Assembly (NCBI GenBank): GCA_028704435.1
Contig: JAQWFL010000003.1
Coordinates: 57,931 to 121,930, forward strand
DNA: 64,000 nt
Reading direction: 5' to 3'
DNA from: Anaerostipes sp.
GTDB taxonomy: Bacteria; Bacillota; Clostridia; Lachnospirales; Lachnospiraceae
A program made the position numbers and the translations under genes. Shown here piece after piece: positions 44,860 to 53,670 of this stretch. The notes beneath the pieces were generated by a model. That model had not been told where the DNA came from and did no database searches. It worked only from the letters and a program-made list of their open reading frames with translations. Each line of letters begins with the position of its first letter. Position 1 is the first letter of the stretch.

Positions 44860-46812
44860 TTACATCTTTGTCATTAATATTTTATAAATTTCTGTTTCAT
44901 TTTTTGCTTCTAATAATTTTTTAACTGTGTCTTCATCCCCAATTACTTCATAAAAATATTGAAAAAATCTTAATATCTCTTCTGACGAATCATAATTAAT
45001 TGCAATTAGGAACAGTAGTTTCACTTTCTCACCATTATTCCAATTCACTGGATATTTTAACCGTAACATCCCAACTCCACTTTCTTTTACATACTCTTTA
45101 TATGTATGCAAAATGGCAATTCCACTTCCAATGGTTGTTGGTCTTTCTTGTTCCCGTCGATACAATTCCTCTGATAAATTTTTTTCTACATATCCTGCAT
45201 CATATAAAAGATTAACAATGTAATCGATTGCCTCTTTTTCAGATTGTATCGTTATATCCGTTTGAATTAATGTCTGTGAAAATGCTTCTCTCGTAGTACG
45301 CAATGCTTCTTGTAGTTTCGCACTTTTCTCATATCGATCAATAAAACTTGAAATTAAATTAATATCGTTTTGAGAAATGTGCTTGGTCACTTCAATTGCT
45401 TTCTTACATGTTCTTTTCAATGGAACTGTAGAAATCAGAACTTCTTCCTCCACATCCTCATAATGATAGTCTTTGATGTGCATTGTTCTTTTAATATCCA
45501 GTCCACAAACTTCTTTTTCAATTTTTACTTCTTGATATCTTGCCGAAAATTCATCCGTTGCATGAACTAAAACTGCAGTAACTTTTCGATCAAAATCTAA
45601 AATCTGATTGTTAATTAAAAGTGCAATCCACGCAATTTCATCCTGTGTCAAAACAAATCCAAGATAATTTTCAATATAGAAAATATAACCCATACATACA
45701 GAGTAGATATTTTTCAATTGTTCCTGAACATCAATATGTAAATCGTCCCACTCTTTTATTTTAAGTTCCTGACGAATTACAATCCTTTCAATAAAGGAAC
45801 AGACTTTATCAATTAGTTCTTGATTTTCCAAGGGCTGCTTTTTTTGAATGACTGTAGTTACAATTTCTAAATATTCCGAAACTATATCTTCATATTGTTC
45901 CGAATTAAATGGCTCGACTCTTTCACAGCTTTTCGCAACCATTAACTTTGCAGCAAAAAATTCATACTCATATTTCATGTAACTTGCACTCTCTGTGCTG
46001 TTATCAAATGCAATCTTAGCTGCTTCAACGTACTCCGGCTTAATAAGGTCTAATTTTCTTCCATTAGAATCTTTAATAATATTTTTTGTTTGTATCCTTT
46101 GAAGAGCAATTAATAAATATTCTGTCAGTCTGCAAAAAGATATATCAACAAAATGGATTCCCAAATATTCTTCTGCCTTTTGTAAAGAATTTTGAACAAG
46201 TAAAATATGTGCTTTTGAGTACCTATCCATAAAAAATGTAAATGCTCGTTTACTAATTCGGTAATCTAATTCTTCTGGCAGTTCGTCAATATAATCGTGT
46301 TTCCAATACTTTTGATTTTCCACAGACACAATTGCCTGCCTTAAATCAAATTCTTCACCTTTTAACTGAACACCTTGATTTCGAACTTTAATCAGTTCTA
46401 TATCAAATCGTTTCAACTCCTCTTCTATGTTGTCCAAATCTTTCTGTACAATCTTTCTACTTACACATAACTCGTCTGCGAACAGTTGAATTGTATAATT
46501 CGAAGGATAATAAAATAATGTATCTAGAATATAATTCCTTCGATAAAAAAATGACTCTGGACTTTTATGTGCATATTCATCCATTTTAATCACTAGATTT
46601 TCTCTTTGTTCATCCGTTGCCACCAGTGACAATCCCTTTCTAGGTACCGTCAACAGCTTTGCCCCGTTTAATTCAATTTCTTCTCTAATATTATTTAATG
46701 AATGTTTAATACTACTTACCGAGAATCCTGTCATTTCAGAAAGTTCATCAGTTGTAATAAAGTCATACGCATCAACAATTCTACGTATTACTTTTTCCTG
46801 TAAATTATTCAT
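44860..46812 (-). CDS. PRD transcriptional regulator with C-terminal EIIA domain
   Basis: The 650-residue regulator has two N-terminal helix-turn-helix segments (FITTDELSEMTGFSVSSIKHSLNN, then IQLFADELCVSRKIVQKDLDNIEE), PTS regulation domains at about 190-400, an EIIB-like region around 410-490 and a C-terminal EIIA domain with GSGIAILHTYKE. In this last motif the usual IPH reads ILH. It heads the aldolase/PTS cluster and probably activates it when the sugar is present. PTS phosphorylation of its histidines would tune it. Confidence 0.87.
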   Translation of the reverse strand: MNNLQEKVIRRIVDAYDFITTDELSEMTGFSVSSIKHSLNNIREEIELNGAKLLTVPRKGLSLVATDEQRENLVIKMDEYAHKSPESFFYRRNYILDTLFYYPSNYTIQLFADELCVSRKIVQKDLDNIEEELKRFDIELIKVRNQGVQLKGEEFDLRQAIVSVENQKYWKHDYIDELPEELDYRISKRAFTFFMDRYSKAHILLVQNSLQKAEEYLGIHFVDISFCRLTEYLLIALQRIQTKNIIKDSNGRKLDLIKPEYVEAAKIAFDNSTESASYMKYEYEFFAAKLMVAKSCERVEPFNSEQYEDIVSEYLEIVTTVIQKKQPLENQELIDKVCSFIERIVIRQELKIKEWDDLHIDVQEQLKNIYSVCMGYIFYIENYLGFVLTQDEIAWIALLINNQILDFDRKVTAVLVHATDEFSARYQEVKIEKEVCGLDIKRTMHIKDYHYEDVEEEVLISTVPLKRTCKKAIEVTKHISQNDINLISSFIDRYEKSAKLQEALRTTREAFSQTLIQTDITIQSEKEAIDYIVNLLYDAGYVEKNLSEELYRREQERPTTIGSGIAILHTYKEYVKESGVGMLRLKYPVNWNNGEKVKLLFLIAINYDSSEEILRFFQYFYEVIGDEDTVKKLLEAKNETEIYKILMTKM

Positions 46813-46906
46813 AGTGGCCTCCTATTCATAATCTGACAAACAAGAACCAGTTAGCTAATCTGTTTCATGTCTTTATCATAAAATATGATTGTATTTTTGT
46901 ACATAC

Positions 46907-46944
46907 ATTATAAATTTCATTTTTGCACCCTTTGAGTGCAAAAA
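46907..46944 (-). promoter_or_regulatory. -10 box and palindrome upstream of the PRD regulator
   Basis: On the minus strand TATAAT (46907-46912) has no good -35; instead the inverted repeat TTTTTGCAC-N7-GTGCAAAAA (46920-46944) covers that region. This suits an activator- or repressor-controlled promoter. Confidence 0.52.
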
Positions 46945-46972
46945 AATGAAAACAATGATTATTGCAAACTAA

Positions 46973-47004
46973 AAAAGGACCCTAATCCTTAGATTAGAGC
47001 CCAA
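46973..47004 (-). terminator. Terminator of spoVG
   Basis: A stem with wobble pairs around CTAATC/GATTAG (46984-46989 with 46994-46999, extended outward), followed on the minus strand by six T, about 13 bp after the stop. Confidence 0.7.
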
Positions 47005-47016
47005 CTCTTGTTTATT

Positions 47017-47307
47017 CTATTCTTCTGGTTTTGTTGCGTCTACTGCCTCTCCTAATTTCATTGCTTCATACTGTTCCAAGATTAATGACTGAATCATATT
47101 TCTTGTTTCAGAATTAATTGGATGTGCAATGTCTCGGTATTCTCCGTCTGCTGCTTTTCGACTTGGCATCGCAATAAACAATCCTTTTTCACCTTCAATT
47201 ACTTTAATATCATGAACTACAAATTCATTCTCAATTGTAATTGAAACAACTGCTTTCATTTTACCTTCCTTAGCCACCTGTCTAATCCGTACGTCTGTAA
47301 TTTGCAT
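47017..47307 (-). CDS. spoVG: SpoVG, RNA-binding regulator
   Basis: The 96-residue protein starts [24 protein letters not shown] and has [18 protein letters not shown], the conserved SpoVG core. SpoVG is a small RNA- or DNA-binding regulator involved in sporulation septum control. It stands alone with its own terminator and lies divergent from murC. In Bacillus its promoter is SigH-dependent; I could not find a clear SigH site here. Confidence 0.96.
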   Translation of the reverse strand: MQITDVRIRQVAKEGKMKAVVSITIENEFVVHDIKVIEGEKGLFIAMPSRKAADGEYRDIAHPINSETRNMIQSLILEQYEAMKLGEAVDATKPEE

Positions 47308-47528
47308 GTTGTCTTCCTCCTAGTTTCAATATCGCTTTTTTGGTTCACAAGTTCACTGACTAGATAATATTATATCATCCTTTTCTGTAAATGTGAACAA
47401 AAATAATAGTTATTTTTTATATTTTCTATTCAATTTAACCATTATTTATGTATGCTCATCCTATTTTTTCCATCATTTTATTTATTTTTTCTCATTTTTA
47501 CCATATATTATATGATATTTTGTATCAC

Positions 47529-47557
47529 TTGCAAGAAAGATATTAGTAGACTATAAT
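47529..47557 (+). promoter_or_regulatory. Promoter of murC
   Basis: TTGCAA (47529-47534), 17-base spacer, TATAAT (47552-47557), 42 bp before the ATG. The AT-rich 292-bp gap shared with spoVG shows no other clear element. Confidence 0.75.
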
Positions 47558-47599
47558 TGAATAAAATAATTAATTCATGAAAAGAAAGGACATTATATT

Positions 47600-48982
47600 A
47601 TGTATCAAATAGATTTTAAAAAACCAATTCACATTCACTTTATGGGGATTGGAGGGGTAAGTATGAGTGGTCTTGCAGAAATCCTATTAAAAGAAGGTTT
47701 TACTATTACAGGTTCTGATATTCATTCTACCCCAATTACACAAAAGTTAGTATCATTAGGTGCTAAGATTTATATGGGACAAGTTGCTTCTAATATTATA
47801 GAAGGTATTGATCTACTTGTTTATACTGCTGCCATTCATCCTGAGAATGAAGAGTTCCAGGCTGCTGTAGCAAAAGGAATTCCAACAATGAAACGTTCTG
47901 TGCTTCTTGGACAGCTTATGCTAAATTACAAGAATTCCATTGCCGTTTCTGGAACTCATGGAAAAACAACTACAACCTCTATGTTGTCTCACATTTTAAT
48001 TGAGGCTGCTGCTGACCCTACCATCAGCGTTGGCGGGACATTGAATCTAATCAAAGGAAATATTCGCGTTGGTCATTCTGACATGTTTATTACAGAAGCT
48101 TGTGAGTATACCAACAGTTTCCTTGATTTCTTCCCTAAAATTAGTGTTATTCTTAATATAGAAGAAGATCATATGGACTTCTTTAAAGATATTGATGATA
48201 TTCGACATTCTTTTAAACGATTTGCACAGATTTTACCACCAGAGGGACTTCTTGTTCTAAATGGCGGAATTGATCATGTTTCTTATATAACAGATGAACT
48301 AGCTGCACCTTTTGTTACATACGGTATTGAAAATAATACGGACACATATGTAGCAAAGAACATTTCCTATGATGAGCTAGGCCATGGTCATTATGATTTA
48401 TATGAAAAGGGTAAGTTTCTTGGACAAATTTCTCTTCATGTTACAGGAGAACACAATATTGGAAACTCATTGGCTGCTGTTGCTGTTTCCCGCTTCCTCC
48501 ATCTTCCTATGGATGCAATCAAAAAAGGAATTTTAGGATTCTCTGGAGCAAACCGTAGATTTGAGCGAAAGGGAGTCTGCAATGGATTTACTGTAATTGA
48601 TGACTATGCACACCATCCAACAGAGATTCGTGCAACACTCAATGCCTGCAAGAATTATCCACATAAAGAGCTATGGTGTATTTTCCAGCCACATACTTAT
48701 ACTAGAACCATTGCATTTCTCGATGACTTTGCCAAGGCTCTCAGCTTATGTGACCATGTGATTTTGACTGATATTTATGCAGCTCGCGAAAAAGATACAG
48801 GTAAAGTTCATTCTAAAGATATTGCATCAAAAATGAAAGAACTTGGTGCAGATGTTACTTATATTAAAGATTTTGAAGAAATTAAAAAATTTATTTTAAA
48901 TAATTGTAAAAAAGATGATTTGTTGATAACTATGGGGGCAGGAAACGTTGATTCTATCGGAATTGACCTTGTAAATCAATAG
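47600..48982 (+). CDS. murC: UDP-N-acetylmuramate-L-alanine ligase
   Basis: The 460-residue Mur ligase has the N-terminal HFMGIGGVSMSGLAEIL loop, the ATP-binding VSGTHGKTTTTSM near 114-126, NIEEDHMDFF and the C-terminal DDYAHHPTEI motif. It adds L-alanine to UDP-MurNAc in peptidoglycan synthesis. Length fits the family. It is followed at once by the DnaA-box array and a hairpin that can end its transcript. Confidence 0.97.
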   Translation: MYQIDFKKPIHIHFMGIGGVSMSGLAEILLKEGFTITGSDIHSTPITQKLVSLGAKIYMGQVASNIIEGIDLLVYTAAIHPENEEFQAAVAKGIPTMKRSVLLGQLMLNYKNSIAVSGTHGKTTTTSMLSHILIEAAADPTISVGGTLNLIKGNIRVGHSDMFITEACEYTNSFLDFFPKISVILNIEEDHMDFFKDIDDIRHSFKRFAQILPPEGLLVLNGGIDHVSYITDELAAPFVTYGIENNTDTYVAKNISYDELGHGHYDLYEKGKFLGQISLHVTGEHNIGNSLAAVAVSRFLHLPMDAIKKGILGFSGANRRFERKGVCNGFTVIDDYAHHPTEIRATLNACKNYPHKELWCIFQPHTYTRTIAFLDDFAKALSLCDHVILTDIYAAREKDTGKVHSKDIASKMKELGADVTYIKDFEEIKKFILNNCKKDDLLITMGAGNVDSIGIDLVNQ

Positions 48983-49138
48983 TTATCCACTTTATCCACA
49001 GGGTTATACACATTTTTCTTGTAAAACCCTGTGGATTTCTTTTTTTCTTTTCCACACCTTATCCACATACATTTTTTGTCTACCTGTCGAATTTTAACGC
49101 ATTGTGTCAACTTATCCACTTTATCCACTTTGTCCACA
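48983..49138 (+). repeat. Array of at least seven DnaA boxes
   Basis: Same-strand matches to TTATNCACA and near variants lie at 48983-48991, 48992-49000 (perfect TTATCCACA), 49004-49012 (TTATACACA), 49048-49056, 49059-49067 (perfect), and three head-to-tail at 49112-49120, 49121-49129 and 49130-49138. A weaker one is near 49142-49150. All point the same way, towards dnaD. The density over 170 bp is far above chance and suggests DnaA control of the helicase-loader genes, or a DnaA-titration or origin-like site. Confidence 0.85.
48996..49045 (+). terminator. Hairpin after murC, overlapping DnaA boxes
   Basis: A 10-bp stem (48996-49005 with 49025-49034, arms CCACAGGGTT) with a 19-base loop and a T-rich tail. 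Both arms contain parts of DnaA-box sequence. Confidence 0.65.
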
Positions 49139-49173
49139 ATTCTGTACACATTTTGTATGAAATTCCAGTGCTA

Positions 49174-49202
49174 TTTACAATTTTATTTTACTAGGTTATA
49201 GT
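49174..49202 (+). promoter_or_regulatory. Promoter of dnaD-dnaI
   Basis: TTTACA (49174-49179), 17-base spacer, TATAGT (49197-49202). The DnaA boxes end about 35 bp upstream of the -35. Confidence 0.75.
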
Positions 49203-49245
49203 TAATTCAAACAGGATTTTAAGGATAGAAAGAAGGACAACATTT

Positions 49246-50292
49246 ATGAGCGGAATCAGCGTTACAACATCTTATTTAGCAGGTGGTACTTTATTACCAA
49301 ATACCTTTATAGATCAATATATGGTGAAAGCCAATGGTGAATATGTAAAGGTTTATGTTTATTTGCTTCATCTAGTCACACAAGGACAAAGCTTTAGCAT
49401 TTCCTGCTTAGCTGATTTACTTGAATTAACAGAACGGGATATTTTACGTGCATTGAACTATTGGGAGAAGGAAGGCCTTATCACTATGTCAAAGTCTGGA
49501 GAGACTATTATTTCCATTGACTTACTTCCCATCTCGAACCAAAAAGCGCCCGTATCTGTACCTGTACAGGAGGAACATTCTTCAACAGAAGCTACTCCTC
49601 CAGCTAAGATATTGCCAGCTCTTCGAACCTTATCGCCAATACAGATTCAAGAAAAAAACAACGACAAGACATTTTCATTTCTTCTATATATTGCAGAAAC
49701 CTATATTGGAAAACCATTGAATCATAATGATATTAATATTCTTTGTTATTTTTATGATGATTTATCTATGTCAAGTGAGTTGATTGAGTACCTAATTGAT
49801 TATTGTGTTTCCAATGGAAAGAAAAGTTTTCGCTACATGCAGTCAGTTGCTCTTGCCTGGTATGAAAAAGGAATTACAGATGTAGAATCTGCAAAGTCTG
49901 ATTCTAGCAGTTACCGCAAAGACTACTATAAAGTCATGCATGCTTTTGGATTAAACACCAATCCTGCACCAGCCCAATTAGAATATTTAAAGTGCTGGCT
50001 TGATACAGAACACTTTGAACTAGAATTAGTTATTGAAGCCTGCAACCGAACCATTGATTCCATTAATAAGGCAAGTTTTAAGTATGCCAATAGTATTTTA
50101 AAGCGCTGGAAAGACAATCAAGTACATACTCTAAATGACGTGAAAACATTTGAAAGTAAACATAAGCCGACACAGACGAAAAAGAATCAAGGCAATAACC
50201 AATTCCACAATTTTACACAAAGAGATTATGACTTTGACGATTTAGAAAAACGATATATTCAAAAAATCAACCATGATGTAAAGGAGGGTTAA
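49246..50292 (+). CDS. dnaD: DnaD-domain replication initiation protein
   Basis: The 348-residue protein has an N-terminal winged helix (about 20-90: FIDQYMVKANGEYVKVYVYLLHLV) and a DnaD-like domain at about 150-225 and again at 225-300 (YKVMHAFGLNTNPAPAQLEYL; FKYANSILKRWKDNQV). DnaD/DnaB proteins remodel DNA at the origin and help load the replicative helicase. It lies 3 bp before the dnaI-like gene. The name is by domain; it may equally be called DnaB in Bacillus terms. Confidence 0.87.
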   Translation: MSGISVTTSYLAGGTLLPNTFIDQYMVKANGEYVKVYVYLLHLVTQGQSFSISCLADLLELTERDILRALNYWEKEGLITMSKSGETIISIDLLPISNQKAPVSVPVQEEHSSTEATPPAKILPALRTLSPIQIQEKNNDKTFSFLLYIAETYIGKPLNHNDINILCYFYDDLSMSSELIEYLIDYCVSNGKKSFRYMQSVALAWYEKGITDVESAKSDSSSYRKDYYKVMHAFGLNTNPAPAQLEYLKCWLDTEHFELELVIEACNRTIDSINKASFKYANSILKRWKDNQVHTLNDVKTFESKHKPTQTKKNQGNNQFHNFTQRDYDFDDLEKRYIQKINHDVKEG

Positions 50293-50295
50293 TCT

Positions 50296-51276
50296 ATGCC
50301 TTTAAACAATGATAAGTATCAGGAGATTATGCGCTCTTATGAACAGACGAGACATGAAAATTTTCGTTTACTTCAACAAAGAAAATCAGAAATCTATAAA
50401 GAGATTCCTAGAATCGAAGAGATTGATCAGATAATTGCCCATTTGGCAGTTGATTTGGGGAAAAAGCTTATTTTTTCTGACAATCCTTCTCTAACCAAGG
50501 AATATGAATCACAAAAAGCATCACTAGTTGCTGAACGCACTCAGCTCCTTGAGGCCCATGGATATACCGCAGACTATCTACAGCCTATTTACCACTGTAA
50601 GGACTGTAAAGATACTGGTTATATTGGAACTAACAAGTGTCATTGTTTAAACCAGGCAATGATTCATCAATTATATTCATCTTCTAATATGGAGAAGCTT
50701 TTGGCTCAGGATAATTTTGACCACTTTGAAAAGTCATACTATTCCTCAAAAACTACCAATCCAGGACTTCCTTCTCCACGTCAGAATATTGAATCTGTCT
50801 TAGAACAGTGCCACAAATTCATTTCCTACTTTCCAAATGGAGAGAATCTTTTATTTACAGGTTCCACCGGTGTGGGAAAGACATTTTTAAGTCATTGTAT
50901 TGCAAAGGAATTAATGGATCAGGGAGTTACCTGCCTATACGTTACTTCATTTCAGTTATTTGAGGCATTAGCTGATCACACCTTTCGTCACACCAACAAT
51001 TCTTCTGATATTTCTACAGACTATATTATGAACAGTGATTTAATGGTCATTGACGATTTAGGAACTGAGCTGACTAATTCATTTGTGAATTCTCAGCTTT
51101 TTCAGTGTATTAACGAACGGCTATTGAGACAGAAATCAACAATTATTTCTACGAATCTTACCCTGGAACAGATTCGCAACCAATATTCTGACCGTATATT
51201 TTCAAGGCTGGTGGAAGGCTATTCTATCTGCAAAATTTATGGAGAAGATATACGTTTTCGTAAATCTTTTTCTTAA
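50296..51276 (+). CDS. dnaI: DnaI/DnaC-type helicase-loader ATPase
   Basis: This 326-residue AAA+ protein has a zinc-binding N-terminal segment (CKDCKDTGYIGTNKCHCLNQ), Walker A GSTGVGKTFLSH near 190, Walker B LMVIDDLGTE and arginine-finger-like YSDRIFSRLVEG. It loads DnaB-type helicase with the DnaD protein. The two-gene pair is typical of clostridia. The distance to dnaD is 3 bp, so they are translated together. Confidence 0.89.
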   Translation: MPLNNDKYQEIMRSYEQTRHENFRLLQQRKSEIYKEIPRIEEIDQIIAHLAVDLGKKLIFSDNPSLTKEYESQKASLVAERTQLLEAHGYTADYLQPIYHCKDCKDTGYIGTNKCHCLNQAMIHQLYSSSNMEKLLAQDNFDHFEKSYYSSKTTNPGLPSPRQNIESVLEQCHKFISYFPNGENLLFTGSTGVGKTFLSHCIAKELMDQGVTCLYVTSFQLFEALADHTFRHTNNSSDISTDYIMNSDLMVIDDLGTELTNSFVNSQLFQCINERLLRQKSTIISTNLTLEQIRNQYSDRIFSRLVEGYSICKIYGEDIRFRKSFS

Positions 51277-51281
51277 TACTC

Positions 51282-51310
51282 TTGACGATACACTTTCATA
51301 ATGTTATAAA
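51282..51310 (+). promoter_or_regulatory. Promoter of prs
   Basis: TTGACG (51282-51287), 17-base spacer, TATAAA (51305-51310), 33 bp before the ATG. Confidence 0.72.
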
Positions 51311-51342
51311 CAAATATAGATAATTTACAAAGGAGATATATC

Positions 51343-52512
51343 ATGAGACGATCTGATCGAAACTTTTCAACAATCCCAGAAGGAAAGCTTGGGATTATAT
51401 CACTAGAAAGCTGCAAAGAAATATCATCAAAGGTTGATGAATATATTGTAAACTGGAGACGAACATGTAACAGTCAATTCAAAGACTCTATTGCATGTGA
51501 TGAGTTTTTAAAGGATTCTTATTTAGTAGATTCTTCTTGCCCTCGTTTTGGGTCAGGAGAAGCAAAAGGACTTATTAAAGAATCTGTCCGCAATATGGAT
51601 CTTTACATTTTAGTTGATGTTTTAAATTACAGTATTAAGTATACCGTTTGTGGTCATGAGAACCATATGTCACCAGATGATCACTATGCAGATTTAAAGC
51701 GTATTATTGCTGCTTGTGGGGCAAAGGCAAAACGTGTGAACATTATTATGCCTTTCTTATATGAAAGCCGCCAGCATAAACGCAGTTCAAGAGAATCCCT
51801 TGACTGTGCATTTATGTTACAAGAACTAAACAACTTAGGAGTTCAGAATATTATAACATTTGATGCTCATGATCCTCGTGTACAGAATGCAATTCCTATT
51901 AGTGGATTTGATACAGTACAGCCAACATATCAATTTGTTAAGTCTTTATGCGAACAATGTGACGATGTTGAATTTGACCCTGAACATCTTATGGTTATCA
52001 GCCCAGATGAAGGTGCTATGCAGCGTTCTATCTACATGGCAAACGTAATTGGTGTTGATGTAGGTATGTTCTACAAACGTCGTGATTACTCAACAATTAT
52101 TGATGGACGTAACCCAATCGTTGCCCATGAATTCTTAGGTGCTCCATTAGATGGTAAAGACGTTCTTATCTTAGATGATATGATTTCATCTGGAGAAAGC
52201 ATGATTGACGTTGCAAAAGAATTAAAGAGACGCAATGCACGCCGTGTTTTCTGTCTATCAACATTTGGTCTATTTACCAATGGTTTAGACGTATTTGATA
52301 AGGCTGTTGAAGACGGTCTTATCGAAAAAGTTATTACAACAAACTTAACATACCAAACACCAGAATTACTTTCTAGAGACTGGTATGTATCATCTGATAT
52401 GAGTAAGTATATGGCTCTTTTAATTGATACATTAAACCATAATGCATCTATCAGCGGACTTCTTGATCCAACAGATCGTATCAAAGAATATTTAGAAAAA
52501 TATAACAAGTAA
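51343..52512 (+). CDS. prs: Ribose-phosphate pyrophosphokinase
   Basis: The 389-residue protein has the catalytic flexible loop region (FLYESRQHKRSSRESL), FDAHDPRVQNAIP with metal-binding Asp and His, and the PRPP-binding loop VLILDDMISSGESM near 276-289. It makes PRPP from ATP and ribose-5-phosphate. It is about 70 residues longer than the classical 315-residue enzyme, because of an N-terminal extension, as in a clostridial subgroup. A strong bidirectional terminator follows. Confidence 0.93.
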   Translation: MRRSDRNFSTIPEGKLGIISLESCKEISSKVDEYIVNWRRTCNSQFKDSIACDEFLKDSYLVDSSCPRFGSGEAKGLIKESVRNMDLYILVDVLNYSIKYTVCGHENHMSPDDHYADLKRIIAACGAKAKRVNIIMPFLYESRQHKRSSRESLDCAFMLQELNNLGVQNIITFDAHDPRVQNAIPISGFDTVQPTYQFVKSLCEQCDDVEFDPEHLMVISPDEGAMQRSIYMANVIGVDVGMFYKRRDYSTIIDGRNPIVAHEFLGAPLDGKDVLILDDMISSGESMIDVAKELKRRNARRVFCLSTFGLFTNGLDVFDKAVEDGLIEKVITTNLTYQTPELLSRDWYVSSDMSKYMALLIDTLNHNASISGLLDPTDRIKEYLEKYNK

Positions 52513-52519
52513 CAAAAAA

Positions 52520-52555
52520 ACATCTGTGAATTTCTCATTCACAGATGTTTTTTTA
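52520..52555. terminator. Bidirectional terminator between prs and gpsA-like gene
   Basis: A 12-bp perfect stem (52520-52531 with 52537-52548, arms ACATCTGTGAAT) with A run before and T run after. Confidence 0.9.
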
Positions 52556-52563
52556 TTTTGTTT

Positions 52564-53607
52564 TTATTCTGTAATCATTGTGAAATCTTCCCAAGGAATT
52601 TTAACTTCTGCTCCATGGTTAATAATTTGATCTACATGCATTAATAATGGGAATTCAGATTCACTGACAACTCCACGTTTTGCTAGTGCTTTTACTGCTT
52701 CTGCTGTTCTTGTTGCAATAACAATTGATTCTAATGTTACTCCAGCAAGCTCATCCATAGCTTCTTTAAAAGATAATCCACGTCCTAATAATGTACCAAT
52801 CTTACGTGTTCTTCCCCCAAATACAGTTACATATAAATCTCCTGCACCATAGATAATATTTTCCGGTTTTCCACCAACTAACTCAAGTAAATGAGTCATT
52901 TCTCTTACACTTTGACCAAAGATAGCTGCTTGAGAATTGTAGTGCTGAGCTCCAATTTCTCCTTCTCTCTTTTCAGCCAAACCAACTGCTAAAGTAACAC
53001 CTAAAGCATAAGCATTCTTCATTGCAACTGCACACTCAACACCAACAATATCTGTTGATAAGCTCATATGATAGTAGTCTGTCGCTAATAATCCTTTTAA
53101 GAATTTTAATGTTTCCATGTCTTTTCCACAGAAAGCAACCCAGCTGTTATCATGATCCGCAAGTTCATAACTTGTACAAGGTCCACCAATGGCATTAATA
53201 TTTAGATTTCTACCTTCTGGTTTTCTTTGTTCAAAAATCGTAGGATATGGAAGAAGTGTTCCATCTTCTAGATTTACCATTCCTTTTGTTACTGATAAAA
53301 GTGGTACTCCTTCAGGAACTACTGGTAAAATCTCATCACAGAACCAATCAAGTCCGAAACTGCTGACACCACCAATAATGGCATCTGCCCCTTCTAAAGC
53401 TTCTTCTAATTCTTCAATTTGATAATACTTAATTCCATCATGAAGTGTTCTCTTTAATGTAATATGGAAATTGTCTTTTCTTAATCCATCGATGATTTCT
53501 CTGTCAAGTGGTGATCCCACTAATCTTACCTCATGTCCATTCTCAAATGCTGGAAATGTGATTGCTGATGCCATTTGTCCGGCACAAATAAATGTAATTA
53601 CGCTCAT
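52564..53607 (-). CDS. gpsA: Divergent NAD(P)-dependent glycerol-3-phosphate dehydrogenase
   Basis: The 347-residue protein follows the GpsA layout: N-terminal Rossmann domain, VECAVAMKNAYALGVTLAVGLAEK, and the substrate-binding GAGDLYVTVFGGRTRKIGTLLGRG segment. But the dinucleotide loop reads FICAGQMASAI instead of the family's GAGSWGTA, so two of its glycines are replaced. It may be an altered paralogue, with the main gpsA elsewhere. It lies 63 bp after a glycerol-3-phosphate oxidation module on the same strand. Confidence 0.8.
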   Translation of the reverse strand: MSVITFICAGQMASAITFPAFENGHEVRLVGSPLDREIIDGLRKDNFHITLKRTLHDGIKYYQIEELEEALEGADAIIGGVSSFGLDWFCDEILPVVPEGVPLLSVTKGMVNLEDGTLLPYPTIFEQRKPEGRNLNINAIGGPCTSYELADHDNSWVAFCGKDMETLKFLKGLLATDYYHMSLSTDIVGVECAVAMKNAYALGVTLAVGLAEKREGEIGAQHYNSQAAIFGQSVREMTHLLELVGGKPENIIYGAGDLYVTVFGGRTRKIGTLLGRGLSFKEAMDELAGVTLESIVIATRTAEAVKALAKRGVVSESEFPLLMHVDQIINHGAEVKIPWEDFTMITE

Positions 53608-53670
53608 TATGTCTCCTCCTAAAATAAATATGTTAGTTAATATGTTTTCCTTTTCTCTCTCGTCTTTCGA

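Noticed and set aside
47308..47599. SigH promoter of spoVG
   Set aside because: An AAAGGAT element is present on the minus strand but no GAAT box at the right distance, so I do not call it.
48983..49210. Chromosomal origin (oriC) at the DnaA-box array
   Set aside because: There is no dnaA, dnaN or rpmH nearby and all boxes point one way, next to a promoter. Regulation of dnaD/dnaI is the simpler reading; the origin idea is kept only as a check.
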